From Knoellia subterranea KCTC 19937 (GTDB taxonomy: Bacteria > Actinomycetota > Actinomycetes > Actinomycetales > Dermatophilaceae): a DNA stretch of 64,000 nt. The position numbers and the translations under genes are program-made. The stretch covers positions 62,001 to 126,000 of the forward strand of contig NZ_AVPK01000001.1 in the NCBI RefSeq assembly GCF_000768685.1, read 5' to 3'. Below, one piece after another: positions 45,707 through 56,875 of this stretch. Below the pieces are notes generated by a model that was not told the DNA's origin, ran no database searches, and saw only the letters and a list, made by a program, of their open reading frames with translations. Every line of letters begins with the position of its first letter. The first letter of the stretch is position 1.

Positions 45707-46816
45707 GTGAAGATCCAGAGTGTCGAGCTCCGTGAGGTGGCCCTCCCCCTCGTGACACCGTTCCGCACCTCGGTCGGCAGTCAGGACGACCGCAACGCCC
45801 TGCTCGTCAAGGTGACGACTGCTGACGGCGCGGTCGGTTGGGGCGAGTGCGTGGCCGAGGACGACCCCTACTACTTCCCCGAGTACCTGTCAGGTGAGCG
45901 CGAGGTCATTCGCCGTTGGCTCGCGCCCACGCTCGCGGCCGAGACTGACCTGCGCTCGGCTCAGGTCCCCGGGCTCCTGGGTCCCCTGCGCGCGCACACG
46001 ATGGCCAAGGCCGCCATCGAGATGGCTGTCCTCGATGCGGAGCTGCGCGACCTCGGTGTCTCCCTGGCCCAACACCTGGGGGCGGTTCATTCCTCCGTTC
46101 CCGTCGGCGTCTCGGTCGGCATCACGGACACCCTCGATGAGCTCCTGAAGCAGGTCGAGAACTATCTCGCCGAGGGCTACAGCCGGGTCAAGCTCAAGAT
46201 CGAACCGGGCTGGGACCTCGAACCGGTGCGACTCGTCCGCGAGGCATTCGGCGACGACCTCGCCCTGCAGGTTGACGCGAACACGGCATACGGATTGGTC
46301 GACATCCCCCACCTTCGCCGCCTCGACGACTTCGGACTCGTCCTCATCGAACAGCCCTTCCAACCGGACGACCTCGACAGCCACGTCCGACTCGCCGCAC
46401 GCATCGACACACCGGTCTGCCTCGACGAGTCGATCCGCTCCGCCCGCGATGCCGCGACAGCGCTGCGCATGGACGCGTGCTCGATCATCAACATCAAGCC
46501 CGGACGGGTCGGCGGCTACCTCGAATCACGACGGATCCACGACCTCTGCTCAGCCGTGGGTGTCCCGGTGTGGTGCGGCGGCATGCTCGAGACCGGACTG
46601 GGCAGGGCCGCCAACCTTGCTCTTGCGGCCCTGCCCGGTTTCACCCTGCCGGGTGACATTTCGGCGACTGCTCGCTACTACGAGCGGGACATCACGGCGG
46701 CGTTCGTCCTCGAGGACGGGCAGCTGCGCGTTCCCGACGGACCGGGAATCGGCATCCTGCCCGACCCCGATGCCCTCGAGGACGCGACCACCGCCGTGGA
46801 AACCCTGACCTTCTGA
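45707..46816 (+). CDS. menC: o-Succinylbenzoate synthase / N-succinylamino acid racemase
   Basis: 369-residue enolase-superfamily enzyme. Acid/base lysines Lys162-x-Lys164 (RVKLKIEPG) and Lys264 (NIKPGRVGG); metal ligands Asp190, Glu215 and Asp240. It has the MenC N-terminal capping domain (RNALLVKVTTADGAVGWGEC). Both menaquinone synthesis and acylamino acid racemisation use this scaffold and some members do both. No other men gene is in the window and a GNAT gene adjoins it, which favours a racemase or a bifunctional role. GTG at 45707. Confidence 0.88.
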   Translation: MKIQSVELREVALPLVTPFRTSVGSQDDRNALLVKVTTADGAVGWGECVAEDDPYYFPEYLSGEREVIRRWLAPTLAAETDLRSAQVPGLLGPLRAHTMAKAAIEMAVLDAELRDLGVSLAQHLGAVHSSVPVGVSVGITDTLDELLKQVENYLAEGYSRVKLKIEPGWDLEPVRLVREAFGDDLALQVDANTAYGLVDIPHLRRLDDFGLVLIEQPFQPDDLDSHVRLAARIDTPVCLDESIRSARDAATALRMDACSIINIKPGRVGGYLESRRIHDLCSAVGVPVWCGGMLETGLGRAANLALAALPGFTLPGDISATARYYERDITAAFVLEDGQLRVPDGPGIGILPDPDALEDATTAVETLTF

Positions 46817-46849
46817 CGTCCCGACCCCGGATGCCTCCGGGACCTTGAC

Positions 46850-48665
<1,816 letters not shown>

Positions 48666-48681
<16 letters not shown>

Positions 48682-48710
48682 CAGCGAAGGAGGAGGCGTG
48701 AGAAACGCAC
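48666..48710 (-). CDS. leuA leader peptide with three tandem leucines
   Basis: Fourteen codons from a GTG: MRFSRLLLRCRDGA, codons CTC CTC CTT for the leucines. It ends 76 bases before the leuA start. Short Leu-rich leaders before leuA are known as attenuation elements in actinobacteria. When leucyl-tRNA is scarce, ribosomes should stall on the Leu run and alter the hairpin at 48642-48681. Confidence 0.72.
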
Positions 48711-48718
48711 GAGATCGA

Positions 48719-48731
48719 GTATGCCGTCCGC
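48719..48731 (+). repeat. Exact 13-mer GTATGCCGTCCGC upstream of the leu leader
   Basis: Followed by CCACCTCC. It lies nine bases upstream of the leader start on the opposite strand, near where the leuA promoter should be. Confidence 0.8.
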
Positions 48732-48878
48732 CCACCTCCCTGCCCACCTCCGGTCCGCACTGTGGTCACCGTCCCGGTGTCTCCCGCGCGCGACCTGTGG
48801 ACAACCCGAGTGGCGGTTTGGCCGGGTTTGCCTAGACTCATCCGCAGTCCTTGATACCAACGGGTGGGGAAAAGAACC

Positions 48879-49481
48879 GTGCAGACGAACTACGGACGCG
48901 GCGCAGCCGTGCTATCCATCGCTGTCCTGCTGCTGAGCGGCTGCGGCGACAAGGACGAGCCGACACAGTCTGGTTCGTCGACCCCGACGACGTCCTCGTC
49001 AACGGCATCGGGAACGCCGCCGACCTCCGCCAGCCCGAGCGCGTCGGCCAGCCCGTCAACGAACCCGAGCATCCCGGCGGCGGCCCGCGAACGCACCGAA
49101 GCCGGTGCCATCGCCTTCCTCGAATTCTGGTTCGACGAGTTCAGCAGGGGCATGGTCGACCCTCAGAACGCACCTGACCTGTTCGCCATCTCGGACAAGG
49201 ACTGCATCGGCTGCAAGAAGTCGCAGGACCTCATCACCGAGTACACCAAGGGCGGTTGGTCGGTCAAGCAGCCGGGGATGACCGTGGTCGAACCGGCGTT
49301 GGCGACCGACGTCAAGGCGGATCGGGTGATCATCAACTTCACCCTCGAGGAGATCTCCCAGCCGCTCTACCAGAACGGCAAGCTGACCAAGAACAAGGTT
49401 CCGGCGGCATCCATCAAGAAGGGCGCCGCTCTCAAGTGGGTGAACGACTCGTGGCAGGCGTTCGACTTCCAGAATCTCTGA
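48879..49481 (+). CDS. DUF6318-like lipoprotein
   Basis: 200 residues. Lipoprotein signal with lipobox LLSGC, then a long Ser/Thr/Pro linker (SGSSTPTTSSSTASGTPPTS) typical of surface-exposed actinobacterial lipoproteins. The C-terminal domain is AGAIAFLEFWFDEFSRGMVD, KDCIGCKKSQDLI (likely disulfide CxxC), then strands ending WVNDSWQAFDFQNL. Family role unknown. A GTG at 48864 would add five residues. Coupled to the next exported protein by overlap. Confidence 0.83.
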   Translation: MQTNYGRGAAVLSIAVLLLSGCGDKDEPTQSGSSTPTTSSSTASGTPPTSASPSASASPSTNPSIPAAARERTEAGAIAFLEFWFDEFSRGMVDPQNAPDLFAISDKDCIGCKKSQDLITEYTKGGWSVKQPGMTVVEPALATDVKADRVIINFTLEEISQPLYQNGKLTKNKVPAASIKKGAALKWVNDSWQAFDFQNL

Positions 49482-50341
49482 CGGGCATTGCCCTCGCGAT
49501 CCTCCTCGCAGGAGCCACCGCCCTGCCCGCGGCTGCAGAGAGCACGGTGCCACCTGGCGGAGGCGCCGGCGTTCCAACCGGCGGAGGCGCGCGAGTCACG
49601 CTGACGCTGCAGGAGCTGCGGAAGGCGCGGGCCGATGCGGCGAAGGCGGTGGGCAAGCCCGGCCCCCGCTGGGAGTACAAGACGCGCATCAACTGCGCCG
49701 TCGGTGACCCCGACGCGAACTGTGACACCGCCGCGTCGGCCTGCACCAACGGCCAGCTCCAGGCCGTGGTCCTCCGCAGACTCGTCAACCCCGACGGCAC
49801 CCCTGTGCCGGACGACCGGGGTATCTGGTCGGAGTGGGGCGTCACCTGCTTTCCGGACCTGCTGCCCGGCAACACCCTCCCGTCACTGGCCCAGATCCGG
49901 CAGGCGTTCCGGCAGGTCAACTTCACCAAGGGCGACCTGTCGATCCAACCCGTCGGCAACGTCACGCTCGTCAACCTCCCGACCTACTTCGAGGCCACCT
50001 GGCCCGAGGCCGGTGTCGGACCCGACGAGATCGACGCCTCGACGATCCTGGGCTACCGCCTCGAGATCCAGCCGATCGCGCGATCGGTCACCTACGTCTA
50101 CGGCGACGGCAACACGAGTGGACCCACGACCTCGGTCGGCGGCTCCTACCCGGACGGCGACATCCGCTGGACCTACAAGCAGCCAGGAGTCATGGCCACC
50201 CGGCTCGACACGACCTACGGCGGTCGCTTCCGTCTCGAAGGTGGCGCGTGGATCACCATCCCCGGCACCGTCGAGGTCAAGGGCAGCCCGGTGAACCTCA
50301 CCGTGCGCGAGGCCAAGGCCCGTCTCTACAACAACGGCTGA
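49451..50341 (+). CDS. Exported hypothetical protein with PKD-like segment
   Basis: 296 residues from a GTG at 49451, inside the end of the DUF6318 gene; no better start exists after it. Signal peptide LTGIALAILLAGATALPAAA, then a Gly-rich linker. CAVGDPDANCDTAASACTNG suggests disulfides, and SVTYVYGDGNTSGPTTSVGG with WTYKQPGVMATRLDTTYGGR is PKD-like (GDG turn, then Gly and Tyr strand). Probably cell-surface and functionally linked to the overlapping lipoprotein. Confidence 0.75.
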   Translation: MAGVRLPESLTGIALAILLAGATALPAAAESTVPPGGGAGVPTGGGARVTLTLQELRKARADAAKAVGKPGPRWEYKTRINCAVGDPDANCDTAASACTNGQLQAVVLRRLVNPDGTPVPDDRGIWSEWGVTCFPDLLPGNTLPSLAQIRQAFRQVNFTKGDLSIQPVGNVTLVNLPTYFEATWPEAGVGPDEIDASTILGYRLEIQPIARSVTYVYGDGNTSGPTTSVGGSYPDGDIRWTYKQPGVMATRLDTTYGGRFRLEGGAWITIPGTVEVKGSPVNLTVREAKARLYNNG

Positions 50342-50395
50342 TCCCGACCGCCACGCCTGGTCCGGACCCCGCCAACGACAGGTAGGTTGCCGACC

Positions 50396-51190
50396 ATGAT
50401 GATCCGCCCGGACACCCTGGCCGCGATCAAGGCGGGCGAGGTCGACCTCGCTTTCCGACGATGGGACCGCCCACGCGTGGTCGTCGGCACTCACCTCCGG
50501 ACCCGCGTCGGCCTCCTCGAGGTGACGGCCGTCGAGCGAACGGCGGTCTCCCGCATCACGGCCGCCGAGGCTCGTCGAGCCGGCGCAAGCAGCCTCGCGG
50601 AGCTCAGGCGAATGCTCGAGGCCAAGGCTGACAAGCCGGTGTGGCGCGTCACCCTCCACCACGCGGGTGCTGACCCACGTGAGGCGCTGCGGACCTCACT
50701 CCCCGACGCCGACGAGGTGGCGACGATCAGCGCGCGACTCGACCGGCTCGACGCCGCCTCGGCCACCGGACCGTGGACCCGGGCAACACTCGACCTCATT
50801 GACCGCCGGCCTACGGTGCGCGCCCCTGACCTCGCTGCCGAAGTGGGTCGAGAGACGGCCGACTTCAAGAAGGACGTCCGCAAGCTCAAGGAGCTCGGAC
50901 TCACCGAGTCCCTCGACATCGGTTATCGCCTTTCACCCCGTGGGGCGGCCTTCGTCGACGCCGAGTCCGGCACGCCGCGCACCGATCGGGAAGCCGCACC
51001 CGCAGGCACCCCGCTCCCCCGCATCGGCGCTCAGGCGTCGAAAGCCCTTCGCGCAGAGGGCATCTGGACGGTCGAGCAACTTCGCTACCGCCGCGAAGCG
51101 GACCTCGCGTCCCTGCCCGGGGTTGGTCCGATCGCCATCCGCTTCCTCCGTGAGGCGTTGGCCGAGCGCGGCTGGTCCTTCACCGGCTGA
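50396..51190 (+). CDS. Protein with ASCH-like, winged-helix and helix-hairpin-helix parts
   Basis: 264 residues. N-terminus MMIRPDTLAAIKAGEVDLAF then RRWDRPRVVVG and VGLLEVTAVERT resembles an ASCH/PUA-like RNA-binding domain. Residues 125-185 read as a helix-turn-helix (RATLDLIDRRPTVRAPDLAA, DFKKDVRKLKELGLTESLDI). Residues 212-264 look like the helix-hairpin-helix of RNA polymerase alpha-type domains (LRAEGIWTVEQLRYRREADL, ASLPGVGPIAIRFLREALAE). A nucleic-acid-binding role is suggested; nothing more specific can be said. ATG at 50396. Confidence 0.75.
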   Translation: MMIRPDTLAAIKAGEVDLAFRRWDRPRVVVGTHLRTRVGLLEVTAVERTAVSRITAAEARRAGASSLAELRRMLEAKADKPVWRVTLHHAGADPREALRTSLPDADEVATISARLDRLDAASATGPWTRATLDLIDRRPTVRAPDLAAEVGRETADFKKDVRKLKELGLTESLDIGYRLSPRGAAFVDAESGTPRTDREAAPAGTPLPRIGAQASKALRAEGIWTVEQLRYRREADLASLPGVGPIAIRFLREALAERGWSFTG

Positions 51191-51287
51191 GCCCGAGTGA
51201 GTGTGCACTCAGTGTCGGAGATGTGGGCCTTCGCAGCCGAGGGAAGCCCCGAATCCCCGACACCCGCTGAGGGCTTCGCGGCGGGAG

Positions 51288-52052
51288 TCAGCGACAGCGC
51301 ACCGAGAGACAGGTGACGCAGCCCTCGAGCTTCTCGAACTCGCTGATGTCGACGGTCACGACCTCGTGTCCACGAGTCCGCAGCAGCTCCGCCGTGCGCG
51401 GCGCACTCGCCGCCATCAGCAGCACGTTGTCGTCGAGCAGCACGACGTGCGCACCACCCTCCTCCGGCATCCCCTCATAGCTCGGAAACGCGCCCGGCCA
51501 GTCCACGACCGGATCCCACCCGATGACCGTTTCGTCGGGCAGAGCAGTCACCGCGGACTTGAGATGCAGTGCTCGCTCGACCGTCACGGCCTGAGTCTTC
51601 AGACCCACCGACGCGAAGTGCCCCGCGAGTTGCTGGATCCCGGCACCGTTCGTGCGGCCACCCAACCCGACGTATGCCGTCCCGCCCACCTTGAGGACGT
51701 CGCCGCCATCGAGGGTGCCCGGATCCTGGATCCGCTCGATCCGGTAGCCCAGGTCGCGGACCACGCCCTCGACGGCAGCTACCTCTGGTTTGCGTTCTGC
51801 CGCACCGGGATTCGTCAGCACTGCAAGATCGCCGGCCACCACGACGGCGTCCTCGATGAACACAGCGTCCGGGCAGTCATCGGCCGGCGGGACCTCCGCA
51901 GTCTCCCAGCCGGCGGAACGCAAGCACCCGGCATACGCCTCCCATTGCTCCCGAGCCAGATCGAGATCGATCGCGGACTTCTCGAGGTGAGTCACGAGGC
52001 CGTCGGAGAGCCGGGGACCCGGGCGACGGATGAGGGCTGTTCGACGGGTCAC
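51288..52052 (-). CDS. ddaH: Dimethylarginine dimethylaminohydrolase-like protein
   Basis: 254-residue amidinotransferase-fold enzyme. FIEDAVVVAGDLAVLTNPGA and DPGTLDGGDVLKVGGTAYVG carry substrate-binding acids; C-terminal EGCVTCLSVR holds the catalytic cysteine (Cys248 most likely). It would hydrolyse methylated arginines to citrulline; related enzymes act on arginine or agmatine, so specificity is inferred. The length equals Pseudomonas DDAH. It converges with the ASCH-like gene and follows the MFS gene by nine bases. Confidence 0.88.
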   Translation of the reverse strand: MTRRTALIRRPGPRLSDGLVTHLEKSAIDLDLAREQWEAYAGCLRSAGWETAEVPPADDCPDAVFIEDAVVVAGDLAVLTNPGAAERKPEVAAVEGVVRDLGYRIERIQDPGTLDGGDVLKVGGTAYVGLGGRTNGAGIQQLAGHFASVGLKTQAVTVERALHLKSAVTALPDETVIGWDPVVDWPGAFPSYEGMPEEGGAHVVLLDDNVLLMAASAPRTAELLRTRGHEVVTVDISEFEKLEGCVTCLSVRCR

Positions 52053-52061
52053 GCGTCGACC

Positions 52062-53348
52062 CTACGACGGGTGAGTCGTCGTCAGGACCGGCGTCTCGTC
52101 GAGCTCGTCGATCGTGCGAGTGCCGGGGATCGGTGACCGGATGAGCCAGAGAATCGAGAGCGATCCGCCAACCGCCGCGAGCACCATGGTGGGCCCGAGA
52201 CCCATCCATTCACCGAGGAACCCTCCGAGGATGGCACCCAACGGCCTGATCCCGTAGTTGATCGTGCTGAACGCCCCGACCACCCGGCTCCGGACGGCGT
52301 CCGGCGTGACGGCAGTCTGCAGCGCGTTGAGTGGGACGTCGAGCAGCATGACTCCGAACCCTGAGATGAACTCGACTCCGCCGAGCACGAGCATGCGCGC
52401 CCACACCGGCCCTCCGGCGAGAGGAAGCAGTGCGAAGGGCGCCGAAAAGAGCACGGCACCCACGCAGATCGTGCGACCGACGCCGATGGCACGGGTGACG
52501 CGACCGGCCAGAACCGCACCGAGGACACCGCCCGTCGCGCCGATCCCGAGCGCGAGGCCGATAGACCCGGCGGAGAGGCCGAGCTGCCGGCTGGCGAAGA
52601 GGATGAGGAGCGCTGCCGCGGCGAAGTTGAAGAAGTTGATCGTCGTGACGCACGCGAGCGACGCACGCAGGTAGGGGTGGCGCACGACGAGGCGCATCCC
52701 GTCGCGAGCACGCCGCAGCAAGCCGTCCTGTGCCTCGTCGACGGCACGGTCCTCGACCTTGACCCGCCCGATGAGCAGTGCGGAGGCGAGGAACGACAGC
52801 GCGTCGAGGACGAGTGCCACGGGTGCCGTGAGGACCTGGATGAGCGCACCTGCGAGCGCAGGCCCGCCGACGAACGACACCGATCGGGTGGAACTGAGCA
52901 GCCCGTTGGCCTCGACGAACTGCTCACGACGCACGAGCGAAACAAAGAAGCTCGGGTATGCCGTTTGGTAGAGCACCTGCCCCAGTCCCGCGAGCAGCGC
53001 GACGGCAAGGAGTTGGCCCATCGTCACCGCTCCGAGCCAGTGGGCCACGGGGAGGCTGAGGATGACGAGGGCACGGATCAGGTCGGCGATGACGAGCAGG
53101 CGGCGCTTGCGGACGTGGTGGTCGACCCAGGAGCCGATGAGCAGCGAGAGGATGTTCGGCGCCCAGACTGCGGCCGTGAGGACGCCGACCATGGGCGCGC
53201 TGGCGTGGAGTGTCGTCACCGCGATGAACGGCAGCGCGAGCTCGGTCACCCGGTCCCCGAACTGCGAGATCCCCTGGCCAGCCCAATAGGTCGCGAAGCG
53301 GCGGTCCCGCCACAGGGGCGTCGTCGTCCGGGCGATCTCGGCGGTCAT
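52062..53348 (-). CDS. MFS transporter (MefA/enterobactin-exporter-like)
   Basis: 428 residues, 12 spans. N-terminal LWRDRRFATYWAGQGISQFG and LLIGSWVDHHVRKRRLLVIA are typical of the DHA3 macrolide/siderophore exporter group. It overlaps the upstream regulator gene by four bases (53345-53348), so regulator and pump are one transcript. Substrate unknown. Confidence 0.9.
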   Translation of the reverse strand: MTAEIARTTTPLWRDRRFATYWAGQGISQFGDRVTELALPFIAVTTLHASAPMVGVLTAAVWAPNILSLLIGSWVDHHVRKRRLLVIADLIRALVILSLPVAHWLGAVTMGQLLAVALLAGLGQVLYQTAYPSFFVSLVRREQFVEANGLLSSTRSVSFVGGPALAGALIQVLTAPVALVLDALSFLASALLIGRVKVEDRAVDEAQDGLLRRARDGMRLVVRHPYLRASLACVTTINFFNFAAAALLILFASRQLGLSAGSIGLALGIGATGGVLGAVLAGRVTRAIGVGRTICVGAVLFSAPFALLPLAGGPVWARMLVLGGVEFISGFGVMLLDVPLNALQTAVTPDAVRSRVVGAFSTINYGIRPLGAILGGFLGEWMGLGPTMVLAAVGGSLSILWLIRSPIPGTRTIDELDETPVLTTTHPS

Positions 53349-54001
53349 GACTCCTCCGTCGGATCACTCGGCGCGCCCTGAGCGTTCGGAGCGCTCGGCA
53401 GGACGTAGCGGAGCAGGCGAACCCGGCGGGCGCCTTCGGGGTCGCCCGCCCCTGCGGAAGAACCGGCAGCCTTGCGCAGGACGAACGGCGCCAGCAGCTC
53501 CTCGATGGCCGCTTCGACCTCCGCGAGTTCCTCGGCGGTCGCGACGATGGTGGTGTTGGACAGGCCCGCGGTGCGTCGCCACTCGTCCTCGAGCAGAGGC
53601 TCGACGTCACGCGCCCACTCGCGCGGCAGCGGATCGGCCTGGTCGAAGAGCACTCGCGACAGCAGGCTCGCCTCGGCCGCGCTGGCTTCCGTGGGCTCGA
53701 ACCGGAAGCCGTTGCCCACGGCCTGCCACCACCGCTGTCTGCCGTCGGCACCTCCGCCGGGTGCGTCGACATCGCGCACGAGCCCGTGCTCGGCCAGGTG
53801 GCGGAGGTGCCAGCTCGTCACGGACGGCGTCGCCCCGACGAGCGGCGCCAACGCGGTGGCGGTGCTCGGCCCATGACCCTGCAACCGGCTGAGGATGGCG
53901 AGCCGCACGGGATGTGCGAGAGCTCGCATGCTCCGTGGGGTCAGCTCGACGTCGCCGTACGGATTGCCCATTGCTCTCGCCTCTTCGTCGCGGACAGACA
54001 T
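53345..54001 (-). CDS. ArsR-type winged-helix regulator of the adjoining MFS pump
   Basis: 218 residues. Winged helix at about 20-90: LTPRSMRALAHPVRLAILSR, ALAPLVGATPSVTSWHLRHL, AEHGLVRDV. The rest is a helical dimer/effector region. The ATG at 54001 is directly preceded by tandem operators, while the ATG at 53971 (MGNPYGDVELT) has a better ribosome site, so the true N-terminus may be ten residues shorter. It probably represses itself and the pump. Confidence 0.87.
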   Translation of the reverse strand: MSVRDEEARAMGNPYGDVELTPRSMRALAHPVRLAILSRLQGHGPSTATALAPLVGATPSVTSWHLRHLAEHGLVRDVDAPGGGADGRQRWWQAVGNGFRFEPTEASAAEASLLSRVLFDQADPLPREWARDVEPLLEDEWRRTAGLSNTTIVATAEELAEVEAAIEELLAPFVLRKAAGSSAGAGDPEGARRVRLLRYVLPSAPNAQGAPSDPTEES

Positions 54002-54005
54002 TTAT

Positions 54006-54033
54006 GAGAGAACACTCTCGAAAGAACACTCTC
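54006..54033. promoter_or_regulatory. Tandem operator-like repeats GAGAGAACACTCTC / GAAAGAACACTCTC
   Basis: Two adjoining 14-base copies (54006-54019, 54020-54033), each an interrupted palindrome GAGAG-AACA-CTCTC, the second with one change. Immediately before the ArsR-type gene; CATAAA on the minus strand next to them may be its -10. Confidence 0.65.
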
Positions 54034-54108
54034 ACACTTTCGGCACCGCGCGAGGTGGGCGAGCAAAAGCAGGCGACAGGACGGCATACGGTCGGGCACT
54101 CTCCTGCC

Positions 54109-55005
54109 ATGGCACTTCCCGAAGGGCTCATCGCGCGCCCCCACTCCCCCGCCGACGCCCAGGCGGTCTGCGACCTCGTCGCAGCCACCGAGGTCGTCGA
54201 CGCCGGCGAGGCCGCCATCGAACTCGAGGACATTCAGGGCGACTGGGCCCGCAGCAGTTTCGACCTCGCGACCGAGAGCATCGGCGTGTGGGACGGCGAC
54301 CGCCTCGTCGGCGCTTCCGAGGTGTTCAAGGGCCGCCGCGCGGACGGTGGGGTCCACCCCGAGTATCGCGGCCGCGGCATCGGCACCTGGCTCGCCGGCT
54401 GGATGGAGGACTGCGCCCGAGCCCGCGGCTCACGCCTCGTCGGGCAGACCGTGCCGGGTGGGAGCAACGCGGAGGAGTTCTTCCGGGCGCGGGGCTATCG
54501 GGAGGGCTGGACCTCGTGGGTGCTCCAACTGCCCAAGGATCAGCGCATCGAGCCGCAGCCCCTCCCGGAGGGCTACGCCCTGCGCGAGTTCGCCGGTGGC
54601 AAGGACGGGCGCACCGCGTTCCAGCTCATCGAGGATGCCTTCAACGAGTGGCCCGACCGCGAACCATCGAGCTATGACGACTGGGCGCCTCGCGGACCGC
54701 TGCGGCCCGGGTTCGAGCCGTGGCAGATCCGCTTCGTCACCGACGCGACAGGCACGGACGTCGGCGTCTGCTACACGATCCTGTCCGATGCCACCGGCTA
54801 CGTCGACGCCCTCGCCGTGCGTCGCGACCAGCGCGGACTGGGCCTTGCCAAAACCCTTCTCGCTGACGCCTTTTCACGCGCCCGCGAACGCGGCGCCACG
54901 GTCAGCGAACTCTCCACCGACTCCCGCACGGGTGCCCTCGGGCTGTACGAGCACGTCGGCATGCAGGTCACCGTGACATGGCGCCACTGGATGACCGACC
55001 TCTGA
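54109..55005 (+). CDS. GNAT-family acetyltransferase with two GNAT domains
   Basis: 298 residues. The N-domain has the acetyl-CoA loop HPEYRGRGIGTWLAGWMED, the C-domain has VDALAVRRDQRGLGLAKTLL and GALGLYEHVGMQVTVTWRHW. Tandem GNATs of this size include mycothiol synthase, but the sequence does not show enough to claim that function. ATG at 54109, divergent from the ArsR-type gene; converges with asd one base apart. Confidence 0.85.
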   Translation: MALPEGLIARPHSPADAQAVCDLVAATEVVDAGEAAIELEDIQGDWARSSFDLATESIGVWDGDRLVGASEVFKGRRADGGVHPEYRGRGIGTWLAGWMEDCARARGSRLVGQTVPGGSNAEEFFRARGYREGWTSWVLQLPKDQRIEPQPLPEGYALREFAGGKDGRTAFQLIEDAFNEWPDREPSSYDDWAPRGPLRPGFEPWQIRFVTDATGTDVGVCYTILSDATGYVDALAVRRDQRGLGLAKTLLADAFSRARERGATVSELSTDSRTGALGLYEHVGMQVTVTWRHWMTDL

Positions 55006-55006
55006 C

Positions 55007-56050
<1,044 letters not shown>

Positions 56051-56135
56051 CTAGAGCCGCACCGCCCTCGCCCGGCTCTGACGACCACTCCGTGGGCGCC
56101 GACTCGGCGCGGCACCGCCCGGCACTTCTTGACGA

Positions 56136-56153
56136 CGGACAGGCATCTGTCCG
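56136..56153. promoter_or_regulatory. Palindrome CGGACAG-GCAT-CTGTCCG upstream of asd
   Basis: Seven-base perfect arms, in the divergent region before asd (start 56041) and the secreted-protein gene. Same GGACAG-N4-CTGTCC core as 44855-44874. Confidence 0.4.
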
Positions 56154-56219
56154 ACGAAAAGGCACAGATCTCGATAACGGCACCCGATTCCCTACCAGTT
56201 GGTAACCAGAGCGGTCAGA

Positions 56220-56798
56220 GTGGCAGTGCGATCTGTTCGCACCGAGTGGCCTTCAACGAGGACGCCGCGACACCAGGAGGAAACACCGCACAAGAAGCGC
56301 ATCATCACTCTCATGCTGGGTCTTCTCGCCACCGTCGCCCTGACGGTTGGCCTCACCACGAGCGCGTCAGCCGCTCCCAAGGCGAAGCACACGAGCACCA
56401 CCCAGTCACCGCTGCTGCAACTCGGCACGGCCGTGGGTCTGTTCACGGTCACGGGCTTCGGCGGAACCGAGTTCGACACCACGACCGGGGCGATCACCTC
56501 GCCCGTCTCCAACAACGTCGAGGCCTCGCAGAAGGTCATTCAGCACGGCGGCATCACCCTCGCCAAGGCCGACGGCACGTCCCTGACCATCGAGAGCATC
56601 CAGTACGACCTCAAGGCCGGCCTCATCAGCGGAGTGATCGACGGTGAGCGCGTCACGCTCTACACCTCCGAGAGGACCTCCGACACCACGGCAAAGCTCT
56701 TTGTCCACCCCGAGGGCGGTGCCCCGCTGCGCGAGTTCGTCAACTTCTTCGGCCTCCCGGCCGACGGTTCGGAGTTCGGCACCGCCTCGCTGAGCTGA
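56220..56798 (+). CDS. Secreted hypothetical protein with unclear start codon
   Basis: A strong signal peptide (KKRIITLMLGLLATVALTVG then SASA) leads into a 130-residue exported domain of unknown family (LQLGTAVGLFTVTGFGGTEF, ASQKVIQHGGITLAKADGTS, REFVNFFGLPADGSEFGTAS). A perfect GGAGG (56276-56280) lies exactly where it should for a start at 56289, but that codon is CAC, followed by AAG AAG CGC. The first ATG, at 56313, would cut off the basic residues of the signal. In-frame GTG 56220 or TTG 56199 would make it too long. The given start is nominal. Confidence 0.6.
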   Translation: MAVRSVRTEWPSTRTPRHQEETPHKKRIITLMLGLLATVALTVGLTTSASAAPKAKHTSTTQSPLLQLGTAVGLFTVTGFGGTEFDTTTGAITSPVSNNVEASQKVIQHGGITLAKADGTSLTIESIQYDLKAGLISGVIDGERVTLYTSERTSDTTAKLFVHPEGGAPLREFVNFFGLPADGSEFGTASLS

Positions 56799-56825
56799 CG
56801 CACCAACCACTCCCTGAACAACGTC

Positions 56826-56859
56826 GAGGGCCGCCCCAACCACTATTGGGGCGGCCCTC
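56826..56859. terminator. Bidirectional terminator hairpin
   Basis: 14-pair perfect stem (56826-56839 with 56846-56859), six-base loop, between two converging genes that end at 56798 and 56876. Confidence 0.85.
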
Positions 56860-56875
56860 CGCGTTGCGTGGTCGA

